From Streptomyces sp. NBC_00704 (GTDB taxonomy: Bacteria > Actinomycetota > Actinomycetes > Streptomycetales > Streptomycetaceae), in contig NZ_CP109000.1 in NCBI RefSeq assembly GCF_036226605.1, positions 868,001-932,000 on the forward strand: a DNA stretch of 64,000 nt, given 5' to 3'. The notes beneath the pieces were generated by a model, which made no database searches, was not told the origin of the DNA, and worked only from the letters and a program-made list of their open reading frames with translations. Both the position numbers and the translations under genes were made by a program. This document shows, piece after piece, positions 16,790-24,874 of the stretch (the stretch's first letter is position 1; each line of letters begins with the position of its first letter).

Positions 16790-16863
16790 GCCACCGCCGC
16801 AAGCTCGTCGAGGCCCTCCGTCGCTGCATCCTCGCCTTGCGCCCGTGGGAACTGGCCGTCTAA
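16786..16863 (+). CDS. Possible 25-residue peptide downstream of triple NUDIX gene
   Basis: ATG overlaps the preceding stop (ATGA). The peptide begins MSHRRKLVEALRRC and ends RPWELAV: basic, with one Cys and one Trp, able to form an amphipathic helix. It sits directly before the gene with an FxLD/PCMT-type methyltransferase domain. It could be a peptide product, a coupling ORF or chance. Confidence 0.3.
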   Translation: MSHRRKLVEALRRCILALRPWELAV

Positions 16864-16926
16864 GCCGGCACCCCGCCTGATCTCTATCCGTGTACCCGCC
16901 CCTGGCCTCGCCGTAAGGATGCGCCG

Positions 16927-19248
16927 TTGTTCACCACGCAAGATGAATGGAATCGCGGCTACGCCGAAGGCCGCCGTTACCGGCCCCTGGACGACGACGA
17001 GCGATCGTTGCTCGCCCAGCACGTGTCTGCTCCCGACGGCGGCCGAGCAGTCGACGTGGGATGCGGGACCGGAGAACTCGCCCTGCACCTGGCCTCCATG
17101 GGCTACGCCGTCGATGCCGTGGACTGGGCCAACGGCGCCTTCCCCAGTACCGACGCGCACCTCGACGATCCCTCCTACGGATCCGTCCGCTGGCAGCACC
17201 TGGACATCGAGCGTGCCAACCTCTCGAAACTGCAGGCGGACGGCTACGACCTGATCGTCCTGCGGATGGTGTACGCGTTCCTGCGCGACCGCACGCGCCT
17301 GACCCGCACTCTGGGCCGGCGGCTGCGCAAGAATGCTGCCCTCGTCGTCATCACACCGCTCGTCGCGACCACCCCAGCCAAACGACGGGCCATCGCCCTC
17401 GACGAGGACGAGGTCGCCCACCTGATGAGCATGTGGGACCAGGCACAACGCTTCGACGCGAACGGCATGGCCGTCCTGGTCCTGCGCGGGCTGAAGAAGC
17501 CCGCCGTGCAGATCACGAACACACCGTCCCTGCAGCCGACTTCGGTGGCCGAGGTGCACGCCGTGGTCACCGACGCCCAGGGCCGCGTCCTTCTGGGCCG
17601 CTCGCAACAGGGATGGGAACTGCCCGGCGCGTTGGCCCAGCCAGGAGAAGGATTTGAGCACACGGCGGTGCGCGCACTGGCCGAGCAGACCGGCGTGACG
17701 GCCGAACCGGCCGACGCGCACGTCCTCGGAGTGCACCTCGATGCCCCGGAGGGCCTGGCGCGGACGAGCGTCGTGGTCCGCATCTCGGCTCACAGCGAGC
17801 AGGTCCAGCCGCTGAAGCCGGAGGAGTTCGGGCACGTGGACTGGCGACCGCTGCACACCCTGCGCCGTCTGGACCGCCTGTCCGCCACCTCCGCACGGGC
17901 TCTGGACCTCATCTGGCCGGGGGTCCTGCCGTACGTGCCCTCCGCGCACATGTATCCGATCGACAACACCTGCCCGCCCGTGCCCGGCGAATCGCCAGAG
18001 GCGGTCGAGCGGCGCGAGCGCATGGCTGACCGGGTCATCGCCGGTGGCTGGGCCCCCTCCCTGCCGGTCCAGCAGGCGTTGCGTGCGGTGCCGCGCCACC
18101 GCTACACCCCCGAGAGCCCGCTGCGGACCGCCTACCACAGCGACTTGGCCGTGGTCACCGAGCACAACGACCTCGCCCAGGCGACCAGTTCCGTGTCCGC
18201 GGCCTGGCTCCAGGCCGACATGGCCGAGCACCTGCGTCTGGCTGAGGGGATGACAGTTTTTGAGGGCGGCTCGGGCGGCTACAACGCCGAGCTGATTGCG
18301 CACATTGTCGGCCCGGCCGGGCGCGTAATCACCGTCGACCTCGCCCCGTATGTCGTGCGCCGCACGCGGCGGCTGACCGCCGAGGCCGGCAGCGGTCGCG
18401 TCACCGCAGTGCTCGGCTCTGCCAGCGACGGCGCAGCCGAGCACATGCCCCGCGGCGGCTTCGACGCCTCGGTGATCACCTACAACTGCTGGGACATCGC
18501 CCCCGCTTGGCGCGACCAGCTCGCCGACGGCCGCTATCTCGTGCTCCCGCTGGAAGTCCACGGCTACACCCGCGCCATCGCCTTCCAAAAGCACGGCCCG
18601 GTGCTACGTGCCACGGACTTCCAATTCTGCGGGTTCGTCCGCGACCGCGGGCCCGCCGCCCGCACGGTCCCCACCGTCGACCTCGCCGAGGGCGAACCGC
18701 AACTGCAGTTTCCCGACGGCGTACCCGCCGAGACCACCGGTCTGGACGATGCCCTCGCGGGCCCGCGCAACGAAGTGGCCACGGGCGTGAGCATGGCCGG
18801 CAACGAGTCGTTCGAAACTCTGCAGCTCTTCCTCGCCACCACGCTGCCCGGCTTCTGCCGCCTCGCCCGCAACCGTGAAAGGGACAGCGGCATCACCGCA
18901 CTGCCCAAGGGCTCGGACGCAGCCGCGATCACAGCCGACGGCTCCCTCGCCTACCTGACCCACATCCTCGTCCAGGACGGCCCCACACCCGATCAGCGCC
19001 GCTCGGAGTTCCTGGCCCACGGCTTCGGTCCATCCGGGCCCGCTCTTGCCGAACAGCTCGCGGCCGCCGTACGCCGCTGGGACATCCGAGAACGAGCGCA
19101 CGGATACCCCGAGTTGGAAGTGCATCCTGCCGGAACCCCGGACGCCGAGCTGCCCGCAGGCCACGTGCTGGGCAAGACCCACAGCCGGCTCGTGTGGACG
19201 TGGCGCTCCGACGCCGCCGACACCCCGGCCCTGAACCGGAGAAGGTGA
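16927..19248 (+). CDS. Trimodular protein: methyltransferase - degenerate NUDIX - FxLD-system/PCMT-like methyltransferase
   Basis: 773 aa, TTG start with AAGGA. Module 1 (about 1-190) is a class I methyltransferase (VDVGCGTGELALHLASMG). Module 2 (about 200-335) is a NUDIX fold whose box reads GEGFEHTAVRALAEQTGV: the REUXEE core has become RALAEQ, so two key residues are gone and hydrolysis is unlikely. Module 3 (about 360-760) resembles protein-L-isoaspartate methyltransferases of the 'FxLD system' type (AVPRHRYTP, FEGGSGGYNAELIAHIVG, then the family's long C-terminal region), which act on aspartate side chains of ribosomal peptides. The three-part fusion suggests one modification complex. 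Confidence 0.72.
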   Translation: MFTTQDEWNRGYAEGRRYRPLDDDERSLLAQHVSAPDGGRAVDVGCGTGELALHLASMGYAVDAVDWANGAFPSTDAHLDDPSYGSVRWQHLDIERANLSKLQADGYDLIVLRMVYAFLRDRTRLTRTLGRRLRKNAALVVITPLVATTPAKRRAIALDEDEVAHLMSMWDQAQRFDANGMAVLVLRGLKKPAVQITNTPSLQPTSVAEVHAVVTDAQGRVLLGRSQQGWELPGALAQPGEGFEHTAVRALAEQTGVTAEPADAHVLGVHLDAPEGLARTSVVVRISAHSEQVQPLKPEEFGHVDWRPLHTLRRLDRLSATSARALDLIWPGVLPYVPSAHMYPIDNTCPPVPGESPEAVERRERMADRVIAGGWAPSLPVQQALRAVPRHRYTPESPLRTAYHSDLAVVTEHNDLAQATSSVSAAWLQADMAEHLRLAEGMTVFEGGSGGYNAELIAHIVGPAGRVITVDLAPYVVRRTRRLTAEAGSGRVTAVLGSASDGAAEHMPRGGFDASVITYNCWDIAPAWRDQLADGRYLVLPLEVHGYTRAIAFQKHGPVLRATDFQFCGFVRDRGPAARTVPTVDLAEGEPQLQFPDGVPAETTGLDDALAGPRNEVATGVSMAGNESFETLQLFLATTLPGFCRLARNRERDSGITALPKGSDAAAITADGSLAYLTHILVQDGPTPDQRRSEFLAHGFGPSGPALAEQLAAAVRRWDIRERAHGYPELEVHPAGTPDAELPAGHVLGKTHSRLVWTWRSDAADTPALNRRR

Positions 19249-19254
19249 GCGCCC

Positions 19255-20124
19255 ATGAGTGATCCGGTACCCGACCCGGTCGAGCCGCAGCACCGGCTGG
19301 GCCTGTACGAGCGTTACTACGCCCAGGTGGAATCCGGCCGCAAGACCATCGAAGTCCGGGTGCGCACGCCCCGGATAACAGGCGTCGCGGTCGGCGACGT
19401 GCTTGTGTTCCACGGCGAAGAGTCGGGGCGCGAACTCGACGTGAGGGCCTCCCGGATCACGCCGTACGCCTCGTTCGCCGAGCTGCTCGCCGCCGAGGAC
19501 GTCGCCCGCATCGACCCTGACAGCACTCGCGCGGAGCAGCTCGTCAACCTGCGCCGTATCTACCCGCCGGAGAGGGAGGCGCTGGGGCCGCTCGCGATCG
19601 AGTTCGACCACCGGCCGGCACTCGCGGGGCAGCCCATGTCCCTGTCCGCCGAGGCGTACGTCCAGACCGTTCCGCACCACACGGTGTACGGCTGCTTCTA
19701 CGTACGCGACGACCACGATCGGCCCGTCCAGTTGCGTTCGGTGTACGGCGGTCGACCCTGGCAGTTTCCCGGCGGGAACACGGATGCCGGCGAGGATCCC
19801 CTGGAGACCGCGCGCCGCGAGACGGCCGAGGAAACCGGGCTCCACCTCGGCCGGGGCCAGCTCCGTCTGCTGCTGACGCACTACCTCCACCCCGGGCCCC
19901 GCTGGCCCATGGGCAAGATCGGCTTCATCTTCGACGGCGGCACCCTCACCGCTGAACAGCTGCGGCAGATTCGCCTCGATCCGGCCGAGCACGACCTCTG
20001 GGCGATCCACGGCCTCGACGAGTGGCGACGCCTGATGGGCAAGGAGGCGTTCGCCCGCCTGGAGGCCGTCGAACGGGCTCGCGCCGGTAGCGGCCCGCAG
20101 TACCTCGTCACCGGTCCCGCCTGA
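19255..20124 (+). CDS. ASCH domain - NUDIX fusion protein
   Basis: 289 aa. The N-terminal half (about 15-115) looks like an ASCH domain (YYAQVESGRKTIEVRVRTPR, then GDVLVFHG), an RNA/modified-nucleoside-binding fold whose members include N4-acetylcytidine amidohydrolase. The C-terminal half (about 135-270) is a NUDIX domain with a full box, GGNTDAGEDPLETARRETAE then ETGL. The pairing suggests recognition plus hydrolysis of an unusual nucleotide. Strong ribosome site; six bases after the previous stop. Confidence 0.72.
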   Translation: MSDPVPDPVEPQHRLGLYERYYAQVESGRKTIEVRVRTPRITGVAVGDVLVFHGEESGRELDVRASRITPYASFAELLAAEDVARIDPDSTRAEQLVNLRRIYPPEREALGPLAIEFDHRPALAGQPMSLSAEAYVQTVPHHTVYGCFYVRDDHDRPVQLRSVYGGRPWQFPGGNTDAGEDPLETARRETAEETGLHLGRGQLRLLLTHYLHPGPRWPMGKIGFIFDGGTLTAEQLRQIRLDPAEHDLWAIHGLDEWRRLMGKEAFARLEAVERARAGSGPQYLVTGPA

Positions 20125-20150
20125 CCCCACCCCTCCCCTTTGGAGTTTCC

Positions 20151-21359
20151 ATGTCCGTCGAGGCGTCCCCCAACCCCGAGACCTGGACTGCCTACGGCCA
20201 GTTTCAGCTCGACCGGTCCTACATGCCGCCCCTACCCGAACAGCTGCGCTGGGGCTTCTGGGACGGTGTCGGCCCCGGAGACGACGTGCTCGGCCCACTG
20301 GCCGGAAAGCGAGTCCTGGACATCGGATCCGGAGCCGGCCACTACGCCGTCCACCTCGCTCAGGCCCACGGCGCAGTCGTCGATGCGGTCGAACTCTCGC
20401 CCACCCAACATCAACGCGCCACCGGACACTTCGGCGAAGTACCCGGCGTCCGGTTCCTGAACGCGGACGTGATCGAGCACCTTCAGCAGGCGCAGCCGTA
20501 CGACGCGGCGTACGGCATCTGCACGCTCGCCGGAATCGACCCGCACATCGCACTGCCCGCGCTGCGCGACGGATTGCTCCCCGGCGCCCCGCTCGTCTTC
20601 TCCACGCTGCACACCAACTGGCACGGCCACGGTCCCTCCGCCACCGTGGCCCCGCGCGAGGAGACGGTCGGCCTCAAGGGAATGGAGCCGCTACCGCTGC
20701 AGACCTGGGTACTGACCGCACAGGTGTGGGAAGACCTCCTGACGGACTACGGATTCACGGTGGAGGCCATCACTCAGCTCCGTGCGCCCGAGCCGGACAA
20801 CCCCGTGATCTGCCAGCTCATCCAAGCCCGGCGCAGAACCTTCCTCCCCACGCAGATCACCAGCCGCCCCCGCACGCATCGCCCGCCCGTCCCGCACGCG
20901 GCGATCGGCGTGGGCGCCATTGTCCTCGGCGCCCGCGGTCTGCTCCTGGGCCGCCACCAACGCGGCACCCTTGAGCTGCCGGGCGGATCCGTTGAGGCCG
21001 GCGAATCACTGGAGGAGACGGTCGTGCGTGAGCTGGCCGAGGAGGCCGGCCTGTCCGCGCGTCCCGAGGACGTCACCCTCCTGGGCACCCTCGTCGATCG
21101 CGTCGGAGACGTCGTACGCGTCACCGTGGGCGCCCTCGTCACCGCCTGGCAGGGTGAACCCGATACCCAGCCGGACGAGAGCATCGGCGACTGGGCCTGG
21201 TGGCCGCTCGACGAACTGCCCGACGGACTGTTCGAGTGCAGCGCCCAGATCCTCGCCGCCTGGCGCCCCGACCTGCCCATCGACCATCCCCCGGCGCACT
21301 TCACCCCCTACGTCCGCCATACGACACCCTCGTCCGACTCGGGACGCGCAGGTACATGA
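20151..21359 (+). CDS. Methyltransferase - NUDIX fusion protein
   Basis: 402 aa. Residues about 1-235: class I methyltransferase (VLDIGSGAGHYAVHLAQAHG; VVDAVELSP). Residues about 245-385: NUDIX with a complete box, GGSVEAGESLEETVVRELAE then EAGL. The two domains are joined by a proline-rich linker. Site GGAG before ATG. The stop overlaps the MFS gene (ATGA). The order matches modules 1 and 2 of the 16927 protein, but here the NUDIX catalytic residues are intact. Confidence 0.78.
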   Translation: MSVEASPNPETWTAYGQFQLDRSYMPPLPEQLRWGFWDGVGPGDDVLGPLAGKRVLDIGSGAGHYAVHLAQAHGAVVDAVELSPTQHQRATGHFGEVPGVRFLNADVIEHLQQAQPYDAAYGICTLAGIDPHIALPALRDGLLPGAPLVFSTLHTNWHGHGPSATVAPREETVGLKGMEPLPLQTWVLTAQVWEDLLTDYGFTVEAITQLRAPEPDNPVICQLIQARRRTFLPTQITSRPRTHRPPVPHAAIGVGAIVLGARGLLLGRHQRGTLELPGGSVEAGESLEETVVRELAEEAGLSARPEDVTLLGTLVDRVGDVVRVTVGALVTAWQGEPDTQPDESIGDWAWWPLDELPDGLFECSAQILAAWRPDLPIDHPPAHFTPYVRHTTPSSDSGRAGT

Positions 21360-22621
21360 ACCCGCCCCCGCGTACGAGCCTGTGGCGGCACCGCGACTTC
21401 CGCCTCTACTGGACGGGCCAGGCCAGCGACGTGCTCGGCTCCTCGCTCAGCTCTGTGGCCATCCCACTGGTCGCAGTCATCACGCTGCACGCCACGACGT
21501 GGCAAGCCGCCATCCTCGCAGCCGTACAGAAGACGCCGCCCCTGCTGTTCTCACTGCCGGCCGGAGCCTGGTGCGACCGCGTCCGCAAGCGCCCCCTGAT
21601 GGTCGCCACCAGCCTGGTCTGCGCAGTGGTGATGGGATCCATTCCCCTGGCAGCCGCCTGCGACAGGCTGACGCTCGCCCAGCTGTGGGGGGCGGCCTTC
21701 GTGGTCGGCTCCTGCCATGTGGTGGGCATGTCGGCGAGCCTGTCCTACATCCCCCAGCTCCTGCCGACGGACCGGCTTCTGGAAGCCAACGCCAAACTGG
21801 CCAGCGCCAACACTCTGGCCGACATCGGCGGCCCGGCCCTCGCAGGAGCACTGACCGGAGTGATCGGCGCCGCCCGCTCGGTCGTCGCGGACTCCGCCTC
21901 CTACCTCGTCACCGCCTGGTGCACCCTGCGCATCCGCACCCCCGAGGCCGCCCCGCACCCGCGCGCAGAAACCCCGTCACTGCGCCGGGAGATCCGGGCC
22001 GGCCTCGCCTACACCTGATGCCACCCCGTGATCGGCCCGCTCGTGACCACGGACGCGATCACCTCCACCGTCCTGGCCGGAACCAACGCGATCTGGATTG
22101 TGTTCCTGGTCCGCCAACTCCACTGGTCACCGCAGGTGTTCGCCCTCGTCCTGAGCATCGGGGCGAGCGGAGGGTTCCTCGCCTCGCTGACCACACCCCG
22201 CCTCACGGATCGCTACGGAGCGGGCCCCGTCATGATCAGCGCGCTGACCTTGGCCCCGGTCAGCCAACTGCCGCTCCTGCTGGCCCACCCGGGGGCCGCC
22301 GGACAGCTCGCCATCGGTTGCGGACTCTTCGCGCAGCTCTTCGGCGCGGTCACCCACGGACTGACCCAGCGCACCGTGCGCCAACACGCTTGCTCGCCCG
22401 ACATGCAAGGCCGCATGCAAGCAACCGGCCAATGGACCGCGTTCGGGCTCCGCCCCTTCGCCGCCCTCCTCGCCGGCTACGCCGGCACCACCCTGGGCCT
22501 GCGCACCACCCTGGCCATCGGCGCATGCCTGCTCCTCCTGCCACCAATACGCCTCGCCCTCACACCAATACGCCTCGCCCTCACACCAATTCGCGCCCTG
22601 CGCCTCGCCCCTACCGCCTGA
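21356..22621 (+). pseudogene. MFS transporter interrupted by an in-frame TGA
   Basis: The frame encodes an MFS drug-efflux-type protein (SLWRHRDFRLYWTGQASDVLG start, GAWCDRVRKRPLM loop). It hits TGA at 22016-22018 after GLAYT and continues in the same frame without loss of family character (HPVIGPLVTTDAITS onward) to 22621. A TGG to TGA change would explain it. Either a pseudogene, a sequencing error, or two half-proteins. The 3' end carries a 21-base tandem repeat. Confidence 0.7.
22541..22595 (+). repeat. 21-bp tandem repeat at end of MFS gene
   Basis: The unit ACCAATACGCCTCGCCCTCA plus one base is present twice, with a third partial copy. In frame it gives repeated LALTPIR. Slippage origin is likely. 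Confidence 0.7.
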
Positions 22622-22665
22622 CCAAGCCCACCCGGACCCGGGCCGCACACCACAAGGAGATACCC

Positions 22666-23146
22666 ATGGAACGCGCACACATGGCCACCGCGGATGACGC
22701 CGCCGAGATAGCCCGCCTGCGCTCCGACCTCATCCTGTCCGAGCCTCTCGACGATCACTGGCTAGCCCCCTTGCGCCACGATGCTGGCCGAGCGGCTGGC
22801 GCCCGGCGGCGATGCCCGCGCCTACGTCATCGACGCCCCGACCAGCGGACTCGCATCCTGCTCGCTCGGCCTCATCCACCCTGTACTGCCCGCCCCGAAC
22901 TACGCCAAGGGCCGCGCGGCACACATACACGCCGTCGCCACCGAACCGGCCTTCCAACGCCGCGGATGCGGCAAAGCCACCCTCGCCGCCCTCCTCGACC
23001 GATTGGAACGAGACGGCGTCACCCTCTGCGAGCTCTACGCCAGTGAAGGCTCCGCACCGCTGTATGCCGGCCTCGGCTTCGCGAGCAACCCCGCACTGAT
23101 GCGCATGACCCACTTCCCAGCACCGTCCTCACCCGGGACATCCTGA
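22666..23146 (+). pseudogene. GNAT acetyltransferase with a one-base frameshift
   Basis: ATG at 22666 has an AAGGAGA site and reads MERAHMATADDAAEIARLRS then DLILSEPLDDHWLAP. At the C-run near 22768-22772 the sense moves to another frame (from ATMLAERLAPGGDARAYVID), which then shows the acetyl-CoA loop QRRGCGKATLAALL and the LYAGLGF end. One extra C explains the shift. It may be real decay or a sequencing error in a homopolymer. Confidence 0.7.
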
Positions 23147-23237
23147 CCCGCTCCCCATCCGAGAGCACCTCCGGGCGCGCGACAGCATCGTGCCACCGCT
23201 ATCCACCGTCCGACACACCCACTCCAGGGAGCAGCAG

Positions 23238-23888
23238 TTGAGCATCGTCCTGATGTCCGACCCCCGCGTCGCGGCCATCCCCGTCCAGGACTGCGGCGAA
23301 GACCTCGTCGATATCCGTGTATCCGGCGCATTCCTCGTCGATGAGCGCAAGCACGACCCGAACGGCCACTACGCGCACCTGCGCCAGGGGGCTCTCGACC
23401 GCCTCCAGCACGCCCAGCAGCTCTTGCCGTCAGGGCTCCGGCTGCTGATCGTCGAGGGCTACCGGCCCCCCACGCTCCAGCGCGCCTACTTCCAGGAGTA
23501 CGCGACCGAGCTGCGTCACGCGAACCCGGGCTGGAGCGACAGTCTCATCCACGAGGCCGCGAGCCGCTACGTCTCTCCGCCGCAGATCGCGCCGCACAGT
23601 GCCGGAGCGGCTGTCGACCTCACCCTCGCCGATCAGGACGGCCAGGAAGTGGACATGGGCACGAGGATGAACGCCTCCCCGGAGGAGAGCGGCGGCGACT
23701 GCTACACCCACGCGGAACCGATCAACCCAAGGGCTCGCGCTCACCGCGAGACGCTCTGCCGCGCCATGTCGGAAGCCGGTTTCGTGAACTATCCGACGGA
23801 ATGGTGGCACTTCAGCTACGGAGACCGGTACTGGGCGCTCCACTCCAGTCAGCAGACAGCCCTCTACGGCCCACGCGACCCCGCCTGA
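23238..23888 (+). CDS. VanX-like D-alanyl-D-alanine dipeptidase
   Basis: 216 aa from TTG 23238 (GGGAG site; ATG 23253 is an alternative). Zinc and catalytic motifs of the VanX/DdpX family are present: PHSAGAAVDLTL (H-x6-D) and EWWHFSYGDRYWA (catalytic E, third zinc histidine), with VEGYRPPTLQ as the conserved arginine strand. The enzyme cleaves D-Ala-D-Ala type dipeptides. No VanH or VanA is nearby, so this is more likely a peptide-processing or general dipeptidase role than glycopeptide resistance. Confidence 0.82.
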   Translation: MSIVLMSDPRVAAIPVQDCGEDLVDIRVSGAFLVDERKHDPNGHYAHLRQGALDRLQHAQQLLPSGLRLLIVEGYRPPTLQRAYFQEYATELRHANPGWSDSLIHEAASRYVSPPQIAPHSAGAAVDLTLADQDGQEVDMGTRMNASPEESGGDCYTHAEPINPRARAHRETLCRAMSEAGFVNYPTEWWHFSYGDRYWALHSSQQTALYGPRDPA

Positions 23889-23940
23889 GCCGCAGGCGCC
23901 ACGGTTGCCGGACAGTAACGATCCGGGAAGGAAGCCCGAG

Positions 23941-24789
23941 ATGACGGGTGCCGTATTCACCGCCCCAGCCCAGCGCATCGACCACGAGCGCATGGTGCGC
24001 GCCCACGCCGCGGCGGCCCGCGCACTGAACGTCACGGCCTCCGGCTCCTTCGTGTGGGGCTGGCAGGGACGCACACTCAGCAGACGGGCCGACCGGTACT
24101 GGCTCCGCCTGCTCTGCTCGCCCCTGGAGAAGGAGGGCGGGCATCTGTGGGAGGGGACCGCGACCGCGCAGGCGGCACTGCCCCGCGGCGTCCCCCGCCC
24201 AGCCCTGCACCACGTGCTGGACTGGACAGCCGGCGAACACGCCTACCAGGCGGAACTCACCGAGTACGTTTCCACCCGGCCCTTGGAGGCCCGCGGCCCC
24301 GTGCTGACACGCGAGGTGGACCTTCCGGACGCGTGGTGGCGCGACCTCAAGAAGGCGCTCGCCCACACATCGACGACGCCCACCTCACGGATCTCCGTCC
24401 GGCAGGGATGGGTCGACAAGAGCTTCAGGCGGTTCCTCGGGATCCCACCGGTCCAGATCACCGCCACCCAGACCGGGCATGGCGACCTGCACTGGGCGAA
24501 CATCACCGGGCCACCGCTGGTGCTCCTCGACTGGGAGGGCTGGGGGCGCATGCCGGCCGGCTTCGACGCTGGCCTCCTGCACGCCTACAGCCTCACCTGC
24601 CCTGCCACCGCGCGCCGGATCCGCCAGGAGTTCCACAGCACGCTGAACTCGCCCGAGGGCCGGGTCGGCGAACTCGTCGCCGTGGGCCAGCTCCTGCAAG
24701 TCGCGCACCGCGGCGGTCACCCGGAACTGGCTACTCCGCTCAGGCTCCATGCCGCATCACTCACCGGCGTGGCCGTTCCCCGGGCGTGA
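23941..24789 (+). CDS. APH/homoserine-kinase-like phosphotransferase
   Basis: 282 aa. GHGDLHWANITGPPLVLLDW followed by EGWG is a typical APH catalytic loop plus metal-binding aspartate. The N-lobe is divergent (RYWLRLLCSP). ATG 23941 is preferred (GGAAGG site); a TTG at 23905 is in frame. Last + strand gene of the long chain; it converges with the amidase gene with 85 bases in between, in which I see no clear terminator. Confidence 0.68.
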   Translation: MTGAVFTAPAQRIDHERMVRAHAAAARALNVTASGSFVWGWQGRTLSRRADRYWLRLLCSPLEKEGGHLWEGTATAQAALPRGVPRPALHHVLDWTAGEHAYQAELTEYVSTRPLEARGPVLTREVDLPDAWWRDLKKALAHTSTTPTSRISVRQGWVDKSFRRFLGIPPVQITATQTGHGDLHWANITGPPLVLLDWEGWGRMPAGFDAGLLHAYSLTCPATARRIRQEFHSTLNSPEGRVGELVAVGQLLQVAHRGGHPELATPLRLHAASLTGVAVPRA

Positions 24790-24874
24790 GCCGCCCAGAG
24801 TGCCGACTCCTTCGCTCGGTTCGAACCGCCTACCGACGCTGAAGGCGCAGTCACCTACAACGCTGACGCAGAGG

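Noticed and set aside
23238-23888. Vancomycin resistance operon
   Set aside because: Only the VanX-like dipeptidase is present. No VanA ligase, VanH dehydrogenase or VanRS pair lies nearby.
24790-24874. Terminator between the convergent kinase-like and amidase genes
   Set aside because: No stem with arms longer than about five bases could be found by eye.
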